Shown: positions 9,012 through 17,531, counted from the first letter of the stretch. The stretch: 64,000 nucleotides of DNA from Sphingobium sp. B2D3C (GCF_025961835.1 NZ_JAOQOK010000001.1:2294001-2358000), one strand, 5' to 3'. Translations and numbers: made by a program. Notes: a model not told the origin generated them from the letters alone.

Positions 9012-9881
9012 ATGGCAAAAATCGCGTTTATCGGGCTGGGAGTGATGGGCGGACCAATGGCGGGGCATCTCGCCGCCGCCGGGCACGACCTCTCGGTGTT
9101 CAATCGGTCGATGGGCAAGACCCAGGCCTGGGTCGAGCAGCATGGCGGCGAGGCGGCAGTCAGCCCCGCGCAAGCCGCGGCGGAGGCCGAGGTCGTCATC
9201 AGCTGCGTCGGCAATGATGCCGACCTCGAAGCGGTGACCATCGGGCGCGACGGCGCGTTCCGCACGATGCGACCCGGCGTGCTGTTCATCGATCACACCA
9301 CCGTCTCCGCCAAAATCGCGCGGCAGCTCGCAGACGAGGCGGAGAGCCGGGGGCTTCATTTCGTCGATGCGCCGGTTTCCGGCGGACAGTCCGGCGCGCA
9401 GGGCGGCACGCTGTCGGTGATGTGCGGCGGCACCCAGGCGGCGGTCGAGACAGCGCGGCTGGTCATGCAAAGCTATGCCGCCCGCATCGTGCATTGTGGC
9501 GAGGCCGGCGCGGGCCAGACCACCAAGATGGTCAACCAGATCTGCATCGCCGGCGTGCTGGAGGGCCTCTCCGAAGCGCTGCGGTTCGCGCAGGCAGCAG
9601 GGCTCGACCTCGGCAAGGTCCAGGAAGCGATTGGTGGCGGCGCCGCGCAAAGCTGGCAGATGGACAATCGCTGGAAGACGATGAGCGAGGACAGCTTCGA
9701 TTTCGGCTTCGCAGTGGAGTGGATGCGCAAGGATCTGGGCCTGGCCCTTGATGAAGCGCGCACGCTCGGCGCCACATTGCCGGTCACGGCGCTGGTCGAT
9801 CAATATTATGCCGAGGTCGTCGCCATGGGCGGCGGACGGCAGGATACCAGCGCGTTGGTGAGGCGCCTGCGCAAGCCATGA
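9012..9881 (+). CDS. NAD(P)-dependent beta-hydroxyacid dehydrogenase (3-hydroxyisobutyrate dehydrogenase family)
   Basis: 289 residues. Rossmann motif FIGLGVMGGPMAGHL at the N-terminus, substrate-binding DAPVSGGQSGAQGGTLSVM (about residues 120-138), and the catalytic Lys in GAGQTTKMVNQI. These are the standard motifs of 3-hydroxyisobutyrate/tartronate-semialdehyde reductases, which interconvert beta-hydroxyacids and semialdehydes. The exact substrate (3-hydroxyisobutyrate in valine breakdown, or glyoxylate-type acids) is not determined. The stop overlaps the next gene by four bases (ATGA), so they are cotranscribed. Divergent from ilvA across 57 bp. Confidence 0.9.
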   Translation: MAKIAFIGLGVMGGPMAGHLAAAGHDLSVFNRSMGKTQAWVEQHGGEAAVSPAQAAAEAEVVISCVGNDADLEAVTIGRDGAFRTMRPGVLFIDHTTVSAKIARQLADEAESRGLHFVDAPVSGGQSGAQGGTLSVMCGGTQAAVETARLVMQSYAARIVHCGEAGAGQTTKMVNQICIAGVLEGLSEALRFAQAAGLDLGKVQEAIGGGAAQSWQMDNRWKTMSEDSFDFGFAVEWMRKDLGLALDEARTLGATLPVTALVDQYYAEVVAMGGGRQDTSALVRRLRKP

Positions 9882-11548
9882 GTTTTGCACGAAGGACAAG
9901 CGCCGTTCTGGCGGCGCTCGCGCTTGGACTGGGCATGGGCGCGACCCGCGCGGACGCGCAGGGCCTGATCGATAATGTGAACGGCATCACGGTCGATGCG
10001 ACCGGGGATCTCGTGCATTTCACCGGCCTTGTCATCAGCGACGATGGCCGGGTGGAAAAGCGGCTGGCGCGCGGCGAGAAACGCCCCGATCGGCCGAGCT
10101 TCCGCTTTGACGGCAAAGGCCGCACGCTGATGCCAGGCATCATCGACGCGCATGTTCATGTCATTGATCTCGGCTTCTCGCGCCTCAATCTGGACCTGAG
10201 CGATACCAATTCGCTCGAAGAGGCGCGGCAGAAGATCGCCGCCTTCGCTGCGGCCAACCCCGGCCGTCCGTGGATCATCGGCTTTGGCTGGAATCACGAG
10301 AAGTGGAACCTCGGCCGCTTCCCGACTGCCGCCGACCTCGATGGGCTGGGCGATGGGCGCCCGATCTGGCTGGAGCGCGTCGATGGTCATGCCGGCTGGG
10401 CCAATGCCGCCGCGCTGGCCGCCGCAAAGATCGCGCCGACCAGCAAGGCGCCTGTCGGCGGGCGGATCGAGATGGTCGCAGGGCGTCCCAGCGGCATCCT
10501 CGTCGACAAGGCGATGGCGCTGATGACGCCCGCCCTCCCCCGACCCCAGCCCAAGGATTATGACGCGGCACTGTCCGCCGCGCAGGATGCGCTGCTGGCG
10601 CGCGGTGTCACCACCGTGGCCGACATGGGCACCAGCATCGAGCATTGGCAGGCCTATCGCCGGGCCGGGGACCGGGGGGCGCTACGCATCCGCATTCTGG
10701 GCTATGCCGCCGGCATGGAGCAGGCCGCGCTGATCGCCGGGCCTGCGCCGACGCCGTGGCTCTACAACGACCGGCTGCGGCTGGGCGGCGTCAAGCTGGT
10801 GCTGGATGGCGCGCTCGGCTCACGCGGCGCCTGGCTCAAGGCGCCTTATGCCGATGCGCCCAAGGAGAGCGGCTTAGCGCTGCTGACATCAGCCCAGTTG
10901 CGCAACCAGATGAGCCGGGCAGCGATGGACGGCTTCCAGCTTGCCGTTCACGCCATTGGCGATCAGGCCAATGCCGAGACTCTCGATGCCATCGAGGAAC
11001 TGAGCGAGACCTATAAGGGCGACCGGCGCTGGCGGATCGAACATGCGCAGATCGTCGAGCCGGCCGATCTCGCCCGTTTCGCGCGCAGCGGCACGATCGC
11101 CTCCATGCAGCCGCAGCACGCCACCTCCGACTGGGCGATGGCGACGCGGCGGCTCGGGCCGGAGCGGCTCGGCGGCGCTTATGCCTGGCGCACGATGCTC
11201 GACAACAAGGTGCCGCTGGCATTCGGCTCGGATGCCCCCGTGGAGCCGGCGGATGCCTTCATCGGCCTCAAGTCTGCCACCACGCGGCTCGATGCCCGCA
11301 ACGAGCCGGCCGGCGGCTGGCTGCCCTCGCAGCGCCTGACACTGGCGGAAGCGCTGCGCGCTTATGGCCGCGGCGCGGCTTATGCCGCTTTTGCAGAGGA
11401 GCGCTTCGGCAATCTCGCACCCGGCCAGCGCGCCGATTTCCTCATTCTGGACCGGGACATCGAACTGGCCAGCCCCACCGACCTTGCCGCGACGCAGGTC
11501 CTCGAACTGTGGATGGACGGCAAGCGCGTCGCTCTGAAGGATCGCTAA
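9878..11548 (+). CDS. Exported amidohydrolase, YtcJ-like
   Basis: 556 residues. An N-terminal signal peptide (RRTSAVLAALALGLGMG...ADAQ) precedes a metal-dependent TIM-barrel hydrolase. Metal-binding HxH is in GIIDAHVHVIDLG (about residue 90), with later His in LAVHAIGDQAN and RIEHAQIV and Asp in FGSDAPVEP. The block FGWNHEKW and terminal GQRADFLILDRDI are typical of YtcJ-like amidohydrolase-3 proteins, whose substrates are mostly unknown amides or carbamates. Predicted periplasmic. Translationally coupled to the upstream dehydrogenase and three bases from the downstream mannose-6-phosphate isomerase, so it lies in a three-gene operon. Confidence 0.9.
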   Translation: MSFARRTSAVLAALALGLGMGATRADAQGLIDNVNGITVDATGDLVHFTGLVISDDGRVEKRLARGEKRPDRPSFRFDGKGRTLMPGIIDAHVHVIDLGFSRLNLDLSDTNSLEEARQKIAAFAAANPGRPWIIGFGWNHEKWNLGRFPTAADLDGLGDGRPIWLERVDGHAGWANAAALAAAKIAPTSKAPVGGRIEMVAGRPSGILVDKAMALMTPALPRPQPKDYDAALSAAQDALLARGVTTVADMGTSIEHWQAYRRAGDRGALRIRILGYAAGMEQAALIAGPAPTPWLYNDRLRLGGVKLVLDGALGSRGAWLKAPYADAPKESGLALLTSAQLRNQMSRAAMDGFQLAVHAIGDQANAETLDAIEELSETYKGDRRWRIEHAQIVEPADLARFARSGTIASMQPQHATSDWAMATRRLGPERLGGAYAWRTMLDNKVPLAFGSDAPVEPADAFIGLKSATTRLDARNEPAGGWLPSQRLTLAEALRAYGRGAAYAAFAEERFGNLAPGQRADFLILDRDIELASPTDLAATQVLELWMDGKRVALKDR

Positions 11549-11551
11549 ATC

Positions 11552-12361
11552 GTGAACGCCATTCGCCTTGCCACCAAATATGTCGAGAAGCCCTGGGGCC
11601 GCACCGATCTGCCAGCGGCCTATCCGGATGGACAGGGCCGGCAGATTGGCGAGGTCTGGTTCGATGGGCCGGACGGCCAGCATCCGCCGCTGCTCGTCAA
11701 ATATATCTTCACCAGCGAGCGCCTGTCCGTCCAGGTTCACCCTAATGACGCACAGGGCCAGGCGCGCGGTCTACCGGGCGGAAAGAGCGAGTGCTGGCTC
11801 ATCCTCGATGCCGAGCCCGGCGCGACGCTTGGCATGGGGACGCTCCGCCCGCTGGATGATGAGACCCTGCGCGCCGCCTCGCTCGATGGGAGCATCGAGC
11901 ATCTGATGGACTGGAAGCCGGTGAAGGCCGGCGACTTCTTCTACATCCCCGCCGGGACTGTCCACGCCATCGGTGCTGGCGTCACGCTGGTCGAGGTGCA
12001 GCAGAATGTCGATGTGACCTATCGGCTCTACGATTATGGCCGCCCGCGCGAGCTGCATCTGGATGATGGCGTCGCCGTGAGCCGCGCCGAGCCCTATACG
12101 CGGGCGCCGGTCAACATCGCAGATGTGGATGCGGACACGCTTCTCCGCCGCGACGAGGCGCCCTTCACGCTGGCGCTGGAGCGCTGGCATGAAGGCAGCC
12201 ATGACCTGGACTGCGCCAATGGCCCGTGCTGGTTCGTTCCGCTGAGCGGCCGGGGCATGATCGACGGACAGCCTTGGGCAGCGGGCGAGTGCTGGCTGGT
12301 GACCGATTCCGCCACGCTCACCGTGACCGAACCGGCCCGGGGCCTCATCGCGCAAAGCTGA
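11552..12361 (+). CDS. Class I mannose-6-phosphate isomerase-like protein
   Basis: 269 residues from a GTG start three bases after the previous stop. Cupin-type phosphomannose isomerase motifs: KPWGRTDLP, the metal-binding VQVHPND (about residues 54-60), KSECWLILDA, and PAGTVHAIGAGVTLVEVQQ. It interconverts mannose-6-phosphate and fructose-6-phosphate in the cytoplasm, feeding GDP-mannose for polysaccharides. It is shorter than the 390-residue E. coli ManA but matches the compact bacterial class. The link to the preceding amidohydrolase appears to be shared transcription rather than shared pathway. Confidence 0.9.
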   Translation: MNAIRLATKYVEKPWGRTDLPAAYPDGQGRQIGEVWFDGPDGQHPPLLVKYIFTSERLSVQVHPNDAQGQARGLPGGKSECWLILDAEPGATLGMGTLRPLDDETLRAASLDGSIEHLMDWKPVKAGDFFYIPAGTVHAIGAGVTLVEVQQNVDVTYRLYDYGRPRELHLDDGVAVSRAEPYTRAPVNIADVDADTLLRRDEAPFTLALERWHEGSHDLDCANGPCWFVPLSGRGMIDGQPWAAGECWLVTDSATLTVTEPARGLIAQS

Positions 12362-12509
12362 GCCTGCCAGACTTAGTCAATGAGAGCGCGCGCCCGGCCC
12401 GCGCAGCTCTGCTCATTCCCCTTGCGCTTAGCCGCAAAAATACTGGCATTCGAGATTGCAAAGCCCTATTCAGCGCCCGACAACGGCGAGGACTGAAAGA
12501 GGCTCTGCA

Positions 12510-13355
12510 ATGGCAAAAGACAACAAAATTACATTTTACGATCTGGCGTTGGCGAGCGGCGCGACGATCAGCCCCTTCGTGTGGGCGACGAAATATGCGA
12601 TCGCCCACAAGGGCTTTGAGATCGACACGGTGCCCGGCGGCTTTACCGGCATTCTGGAGCGCACCGGCGGCAAGACCGAGCGCCTGCCGGCGATCGTCGA
12701 CGATGGCAAATGGGTGCTCGATAGCTGGCTGATCGCCGAATATCTGGACGAGACCTATCCCGACCGGCCGACGCTCATTCCGCACCCCAGCGTGCGCGCC
12801 CTCACCCAAGGCATGGAAGCCTGGCTGTGGAAAGAAGCGATCAGCCCGTGGATGACCTGCTTCCTCAAGGAATATCGTGATCGCTCGCTCCCGCAGGATC
12901 ACCAATATGTCACCGAATCGCGCGAGCGGATGTTCGGCCGCAAGATCGAGGACATCATCGTGGGCCGTGAAGACCGCCTGCCCAAGGTGCCGCCGAACCT
13001 CCAGATCATGCGCAATGTGCTGGCGGAGAATAAGTGGTTCGGTGGCGATACGCCCAATTATGCCGATTACCGCCTGCTCGCCGTGTTCCTGTTCACCGCC
13101 TCGGTGGCAGATACGCCCGTGCTGACCGACGACGATCCGCTGCGCGATTGGATCGAGCGCGGGTTCGATCTGTACGGTGGCCTTGGCCGTCACCCCGGCC
13201 TCTCGCCCATCTTCGGCCTGCAACTGCGCGAGGGCGATCCGGAACCGTTCGTGAAGGGCAATGCCAAGAACGGCCTCTCCAGCCGCAACACCGGCCCGCA
13301 GTCGACTTCGGCGGAAACCGCGCGGCTCAAGGGTGAGGCCCAGCCGGCCGCCTGA
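12510..13355 (+). CDS. Beta-etherase-like glutathione S-transferase (LigE/LigP type)
   Basis: 281 residues. From memory, the protein follows LigE of Sphingobium SYK-6 closely: the N-terminal YDLALASGATISPFVWATKY, VPGGFTGILERTGG, DDGKWVLDSWLIAEYLD, and the distal LTDDDPLRDWIERGFDL and GLGRHPGLSPIFGLQL all have near-identical counterparts. LigE uses glutathione to cleave the beta-aryl ether of lignin-derived ketones. The N-terminal thioredoxin-like GST domain spans about 1-85, the helical domain about 110-240. Start at ATG 12510 matches the LigE N-terminus, rejecting an 18-residue upstream extension. No other lig genes are adjacent, so the native substrate may differ. A strong terminator follows. 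Confidence 0.88.
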   Translation: MAKDNKITFYDLALASGATISPFVWATKYAIAHKGFEIDTVPGGFTGILERTGGKTERLPAIVDDGKWVLDSWLIAEYLDETYPDRPTLIPHPSVRALTQGMEAWLWKEAISPWMTCFLKEYRDRSLPQDHQYVTESRERMFGRKIEDIIVGREDRLPKVPPNLQIMRNVLAENKWFGGDTPNYADYRLLAVFLFTASVADTPVLTDDDPLRDWIERGFDLYGGLGRHPGLSPIFGLQLREGDPEPFVKGNAKNGLSSRNTGPQSTSAETARLKGEAQPAA

Positions 13356-13394
13356 GCGCCCACAACATCGCCCTTTCGAGGCGACAAGAGACAG

Positions 13395-13434
13395 ACAGGC
13401 GGCAGGCTTCACGGCGTGCCGCCTGTTCGTTTTT
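13395..13434 (+). terminator. Rho-independent terminator after the LigE-like gene
   Basis: A perfect 10-bp stem, ACAGGCGGCA (13395-13404) with TGCCGCCTGT (13417-13426), a 12-base loop, then TCGTTTTT. It ends the LigE-like transcription unit 40 bp past the stop and isolates it from the following serine hydrolase. Confidence 0.9.
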
Positions 13435-13495
13435 GCGATCTCTTGCCGTCCGCCCGCACCCGGATTACCCACAGCGCAGGAGAGGAGACATAATC

Positions 13496-14728
13496 ATGAA
13501 AAATCTTGCTCGCCGGGTCGGCTTGGCCCTGGCTCCCATCGCCATCTGTGCCGCCCCTGCCCTCGCCCAGCAGGAACTGCCACCCGTGCTGGCCAGCGGC
13601 GCGAAGTCCGATGTCGCGCCCGCCGTGCAGATCCTGCGCTGGCACATGAACGATGCGGACGTCGCGTCCCTGACCTTCCGCAGCATGGACACGCTGTTCA
13701 CCACACGCTCGGCGCCGCGCTCCGGGCCGATCTGGCAGCTCCCGCGCAACGACAAGCCGCTCGATTTCAGCTATGCCTATAAGGGCACGACCTACAAGGC
13801 CGACGACCTTCTGGAGCGCACCTATACCAACGCGCTGCTGGTGATGAAGGACGGCAAGATCGTCACCGAGATCTACCGCAACAATAGCAATGAGCAGACC
13901 CGCTTCATGGGCTGGTCGATGACCAAGTCGCTGACATCTATTCTCATCGGCAGCGCGCTGGCGGAAGGGCGGATCAAGTCGCTCGACGATCCCATCACCG
14001 CCTATCTGCCTGAGCTGAAGGGCTCGGGCTATGAGGGCGTGTCGATCCGCCACATCCTGCAGATGCGCTCGGGCGTGGACTATGAGGAGCGCTACGACTT
14101 CGCCAATCCCGGCATCGCCGCGACCAATCACATCAATGCGCTGGTCAAGAATGTCTCGCGCTTTGCCGACATGGCGCGGCAGGTGAAGCGGCTGCACACG
14201 CCGGGCACTGTGTTCCAGTACAAGACCATCGACACTGCCGTGCTCGGCTGGCTGATCGAGCGGGTGAGCGGCGGCGACACCATTGCCGGCTATGCGACCA
14301 AGCATCTGTGGGAGCCGCTGGGCGCCGAGCGTGACGGCTTCTTCATCATGGATGGCCCGCCGGGCGTCGGCCGCGAGTTCAACGGCGCCGGCTACAATGC
14401 CACGCTGCGCGATTGGGCGCGCGTGGGGCAGATGATGCTCGATGGCGGCAAGGCCAATGGCAAGCAGATCGTCTCGGCCGCCTGGGTCGCGGAATCGACG
14501 CGGCCGACCGACCCCAAGGAAGCAGGGCCAATGGGTTATGGCTATCAGTGGTGGACGCTGGGCGGCGGCTCCTACTCCGCCATCGGCCTGCAGGGACAAT
14601 ATGTGTTCGTCGATCCGGAGAGCCGCACGGTGGTGGTGAAGCTCAGCTACTTCCCGCCAGCCAATATGAGCGCGGACGAAGAGACGGCTGCATTCCTGAA
14701 GGCCGCAGCCGCCTGGACACCGCGCTGA
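13496..14728 (+). CDS. Exported serine hydrolase, beta-lactamase/class C (PBP4-like) family
   Basis: 410 residues. Signal peptide KNLARRVGLALAPIAICAAPALAQ, so periplasmic. The nucleophile motif SxxK is GWSMTKSLTS (about residue 140), followed by a YxN-like region (VFQYKTIDT) and a distal GYGYQWWTLGGG / GLQGQYVFVDP block, as in esterase- and 6-aminohexanoate-hydrolase-like class C beta-lactamase relatives. These act on esters or small amides, and antibiotic hydrolysis is not implied. Start at 13496 gives the signal peptide and has AGGAGAGGAGA upstream; the frame opens 63 bases earlier without support. Confidence 0.9.
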   Translation: MKNLARRVGLALAPIAICAAPALAQQELPPVLASGAKSDVAPAVQILRWHMNDADVASLTFRSMDTLFTTRSAPRSGPIWQLPRNDKPLDFSYAYKGTTYKADDLLERTYTNALLVMKDGKIVTEIYRNNSNEQTRFMGWSMTKSLTSILIGSALAEGRIKSLDDPITAYLPELKGSGYEGVSIRHILQMRSGVDYEERYDFANPGIAATNHINALVKNVSRFADMARQVKRLHTPGTVFQYKTIDTAVLGWLIERVSGGDTIAGYATKHLWEPLGAERDGFFIMDGPPGVGREFNGAGYNATLRDWARVGQMMLDGGKANGKQIVSAAWVAESTRPTDPKEAGPMGYGYQWWTLGGGSYSAIGLQGQYVFVDPESRTVVVKLSYFPPANMSADEETAAFLKAAAAWTPR

Positions 14729-14750
14729 GCGCCATCTCTCGAGCATGAGA

Positions 14751-14783
14751 AATGCCCCGGCCTCTCATCGAAGCCGGGGCATT
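14751..14783. terminator. Bidirectional terminator hairpin between convergent genes
   Basis: A perfect 11-bp inverted repeat AATGCCCCGGC (14751-14761) and GCCGGGGCATT (14773-14783) with an 11-base loop lies between the convergent serine hydrolase and repeat-protein genes. It lacks a long T-run, but position and symmetry suit termination from both sides. Confidence 0.75.
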
Positions 14784-14836
14784 CCGAACGGTCTGTCCCA
14801 CACAGCGCCGTTCTGCGGCGACGGTGCGAGGGAGGC

Positions 14837-15532
14837 TTACTCGTCGCCGGTGCTGGCAGACTGGCCGGCCGCGCCGGAACCCTGGACCGAGCCACTCACG
14901 GTGCCGCTGGCATCCACCGAGCTGGCGGTATCACGCACCTGACCGGCCGCGGTGCGAGCAGCGTTGGCCGTTCCACGAGCGGTACCGCGCGCCGTTTGAG
15001 CCGCACCGCGGGCCGTGCCGCGCGCGGTCTCCACTGTGCCGCGAGCGGTGCCCCGCGCCGTCTCGGCCGTGCCCTGCACCGTGCCCCGCGCCGTGCCGAC
15101 GACTTCGCCCGCCGTACTGCGGACCGCGTCGGTGCCAACGCCCTGCGCCGAGACACCGACGCTCTTGTCGATACTCTGGCTGGTACCGAGCGCACCGCCA
15201 CCGGTCACGGAGCCAGCCGGGCCAGTCGCGGACGTCGCCCCTTCAACGGTGCCGGCAACCGTGCCGGCCAGACCCGCATTGGCGCTGGCCGAACCCGAGC
15301 GCGTATCGACCGAGCGGCTGGTGTCGGCCCGGCCCGCGCCGGACAGGGTGCCGGTGACGCTCTGGGAGGCAGAGCCGACCGAGCCGAGCGTACCGCCAAG
15401 ATTGCCGGCACCGCCCAGCGTGCCACCAAGCGTGCCGCCCAGCGACCCGCCGGCATTACCAAGGAGCTGCGCCTGCGCGGGCATCGCGAAAATAGCGGCA
15501 GCGGCGAACGTGGTGATCAAAATCCGGTTCAT
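14837..15532 (-). CDS. Secreted low-complexity protein with 11-residue LEA-like repeats
   Basis: 231 residues with no recognised enzyme family. A clear signal peptide ends at ...FAMPAQA-QLLG. Residues 25-50 are Gly/Leu-rich (GGSLGGTLGGTLGG), and 55-145 are Ser/Thr/Gly-rich. Residues 147-201 form five contiguous 11-mers beginning TARGTVQGTAE and TARGTARGTVE. An 11-residue period with Thr-Ala and alternating charge resembles group 3 LEA proteins, which form amphipathic helices on drying, but Arg replaces the usual Lys and acidic residues are few. Composition could also reflect simple repeat expansion. The mature start AQLLGN resembles that of the adjacent subtilase (AQLLPGN). Exported; role unknown. 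Confidence 0.75.
   Translation of the reverse strand: MNRILITTFAAAAIFAMPAQAQLLGNAGGSLGGTLGGTLGGAGNLGGTLGSVGSASQSVTGTLSGAGRADTSRSVDTRSGSASANAGLAGTVAGTVEGATSATGPAGSVTGGGALGTSQSIDKSVGVSAQGVGTDAVRSTAGEVVGTARGTVQGTAETARGTARGTVETARGTARGAAQTARGTARGTANAARTAAGQVRDTASSVDASGTVSGSVQGSGAAGQSASTGDE
14930..15094 (-). repeat. Five tandem 33-bp coding repeats (11-residue units)
   Basis: Codons 147-201 of the secreted repeat protein consist of five 33-bp units, each encoding a variant of T-A-R-G-T-A-R-G-T-x-E/Q. The DNA copies differ at many third positions, so the pattern is kept at protein level rather than being a fresh duplication. Confidence 0.8.
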
Positions 15533-15627
15533 ATGTCATCTCCTTCAAGATGCGGGCCTCTCTTCTGGCCCGTCGGAAGGAGAACGATGGCCGGATGGGA
15601 CTTCATCCCGACCCGCCGGAAAAATTT

Positions 15628-16953
15628 TTACCGCGCGGTCGCGGGCACCGTGCGGCAGGCTTTGCAGACGATGCCGCGCCCGACATTGCCCTTGCCCTTC
15701 ACCGCTTCGCCGGCCACCGCGCTGACGCGACGCGCGGGAGAGCCCTGCGCGGCAGCCAGACGTGCCGCAACGAGCGGCGCGGCAAAGGATGTGCCGCGCA
15801 CTTTCCCATAGCCCTTGCCGGGCAGCGCGGCGACCATGTCAGCGCCCGGCGCGGCAAAATCCAGATGCCTGGCGCGCCCCGCCTCGAGTAGCGCCCGGTC
15901 CCGCCCATCGACACCGGTGACCGCAATCACGCCGGGATAGGAAGCCGGATACATGGGCGGCGCGGCAGGCCCGTCATTGCCCACCGCCGCAACGACGATC
16001 ACGCCGCGCTGCTGCGCCAGCGCCACGGCGCGGGCCAGCAACTGGTTGGGCGGCCCAACCAGCGAAACAGTGATGACCGGCGCGCCACTCTTGACCAGCC
16101 AGCCCAGCGCCTGCGCGATCAGCTCAGCCGATCCGGCAGCGGGATTGCCGCCATAGACATCCGCCGCCAGCAATACTCGCCCCGTGGCCGCGCCCTTGAA
16201 GGCGCCGTCCCGGCCGACCAGCAGCGAGGCGATGGCCGTTCCATGGCCGCTGCCCTTGGGCCCGCCCGCCGCGAAGCCGCGTTGGCGGATCGATGCTCCA
16301 GCCAGCGCCGGATGGGCCGCGACGCCACCGTCGATCATGCCGATGGGCACATCGCTGGCCCCGCTCTCGCCGGCCGCCGCTGCGCCGTCCGCGCCGCCCA
16401 GCGCCCCGCCGGCTGGCTCGAAGACATGGTTGAGATCGAACACGCCCTCCGGCGCGAGCTTGCGGGCGCGCTCCAGCGCCTTGCGCGCCGTTTCGCCGCG
16501 CGGCACGCCGAGCACATGGGTGCGCAGGCCCAGTTCCGCCATCGTCTCCGTCCGCAATGTCTCGAAACCCGCCGCCTTGAGGCGCGCGAGCAGATCCGGA
16601 GACGAATCAAGCGCGATGATCTCGCCCCGCCGCACCGGCTGCCCGTCGGCATCCGCCTCCAGCACATCGCGGTTGGCGCGGATCAGCGCATCGAGCCGGG
16701 CGCGGCGCAAATCACGCAGGGACACCCGGTCCAGCGTGTCAGCCGCGCGGATGCTGAGCGTGTCCACCGCGCCGCCGATGGTCGCGGGCGCATCACGCAA
16801 GAGCGGATCGACCACGCCGCCGGCGATCTGGCCAGGAAGTTGACTGGGAAGTTGGCTGGGAAGCTGGCCAATATTGCCCGGCAGAAGCTGCGCCTGCGCA
16901 CTTGCGCCGAGCAGAGCGGCGATCAGGAGAATTGCGGTTGATTGTCGCGCCAT
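15628..16953 (-). CDS. Exported subtilisin-like serine protease (S8 family)
   Basis: 441 residues. Signal peptide STAILLIAALLGASAQA, then a QLPSQLPSQLPGQ repeat and a roughly 170-residue prodomain-like region. The catalytic triad is visible: Asp in VPIGMIDGGV (about residue 205), His in GSGHGTAIASLLVG (about 240), and Ser in VRGTSFAAPLVAARLAA (about 390); the oxyanion Asn is in VAAVGNDGP. The protein ends soon after the Ser motif with CKACRT, so there is no autotransporter barrel. It is divergent from an ECF sigma factor gene, with a perfect inverted repeat between them, suggesting it is a target of that sigma factor. Confidence 0.93.
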   Translation of the reverse strand: MARQSTAILLIAALLGASAQAQLLPGNIGQLPSQLPSQLPGQIAGGVVDPLLRDAPATIGGAVDTLSIRAADTLDRVSLRDLRRARLDALIRANRDVLEADADGQPVRRGEIIALDSSPDLLARLKAAGFETLRTETMAELGLRTHVLGVPRGETARKALERARKLAPEGVFDLNHVFEPAGGALGGADGAAAAGESGASDVPIGMIDGGVAAHPALAGASIRQRGFAAGGPKGSGHGTAIASLLVGRDGAFKGAATGRVLLAADVYGGNPAAGSAELIAQALGWLVKSGAPVITVSLVGPPNQLLARAVALAQQRGVIVVAAVGNDGPAAPPMYPASYPGVIAVTGVDGRDRALLEAGRARHLDFAAPGADMVAALPGKGYGKVRGTSFAAPLVAARLAAAQGSPARRVSAVAGEAVKGKGNVGRGIVCKACRTVPATAR

Positions 16954-16984
16954 GGTCGGTCCTTATCATTTTTTCTCAAGCTTT

Positions 16985-17016
16985 GGATGAAACGCTCGTG
17001 CCGCGTCGTTTCATCC
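16985..17016. promoter_or_regulatory. Inverted repeat in the divergent subtilase/ECF-sigma promoter region
   Basis: Perfect 10-bp arms GGATGAAACG (16985-16994) and CGTTTCATCC (17007-17016) separated by 12 bases. The repeat sits 31 bp from the subtilase start and 22 bp from the sigma-factor start. TGAAAC and CGTTT resemble ECF -35 and -10 elements, though the spacing is shorter than usual. A symmetric element would serve both directions. It could equally be a repressor operator. Confidence 0.55.
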
Positions 17017-17038
17017 ACGAGAGCTGAAAGGAATTGGC

Positions 17039-17527
17039 TTGGACGGGTTCGAGGAAGGCCTCACTGCCATGTTGCCGCGCCTGCGCCGGTTCGCACATGG
17101 GCTGTCGCACAGCGCCGCCGACGCGGACGATCTGGCGCAGATCGCCGTGGAGCGCGCCTTGCGGTCCCGCAGCCAGTGGCAGGCCGGCACACGCCTCGAC
17201 TCCTGGCTCTACCGGATCACGCGCAACGCCTGGATCGATACGGCGCGCGCACGAAACCGTGAGTCCGCGCGCCTACTGCCGGAGGAAGCCGGCGAGCAGG
17301 TGGGCGAAGACCCCCGGCCCGGCCTCGAAGCCCGGCTGGACCTCGACCGGATGATGGCAGCGATGACCCGGCTGCCGGAAGACCAGCGCGAGGCTGTCGC
17401 GCTCGTGCTGATCGAAGGCTGCGGCTATCGGGAGGCCGCGGAGATATTGGAGATACCCGTCGGCACGCTGTCGAGCCGGCTGGTGCGTGGACGCAATGCG
17501 CTGCTGGCGCTTGTGGGCGAAGGATGA
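17039..17527 (+). CDS. ECF-type RNA polymerase sigma factor
   Basis: 162 residues. Region 2 is RFAHGLSHSAADADDLAQIAVERAL...LDSWLYRITRNAWIDTAR, which binds core polymerase and the -10 element. Region 4 is LPEDQREAVALVLIEGCGYREAAEILEIPVGTLSSRLVRGR, the helix-turn-helix for the -35. The start is a TTG at 17039 with AAAGGA six bases upstream. The gene for its putative anti-sigma partner begins five bases after its stop. The inverted repeat immediately upstream suggests autoregulation. Subgroup and inducing signal cannot be assigned from sequence alone. Confidence 0.93.
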   Translation: MDGFEEGLTAMLPRLRRFAHGLSHSAADADDLAQIAVERALRSRSQWQAGTRLDSWLYRITRNAWIDTARARNRESARLLPEEAGEQVGEDPRPGLEARLDLDRMMAAMTRLPEDQREAVALVLIEGCGYREAAEILEIPVGTLSSRLVRGRNALLALVGEG

Positions 17528-17531
17528 GCAG

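Noticed and set aside
7695..9899. 734-codon frame extending ilvA upstream
   Set aside because: The conserved enzyme begins at 8954; the extra N-terminal part is antisense to the next dehydrogenase gene and has no similarity to threonine dehydratases.
13496..14728. Antibiotic-resistance beta-lactamase
   Set aside because: The SxxK fold is shared with many esterases and amidases; the motif set and lack of a clear KTG box argue against calling it a resistance gene.
14930..15110. Possible CRISPR-like or minisatellite array
   Set aside because: The periodicity is 33 bp and in frame, with no unique spacers; it encodes the protein repeat and is explained by the coding sequence.
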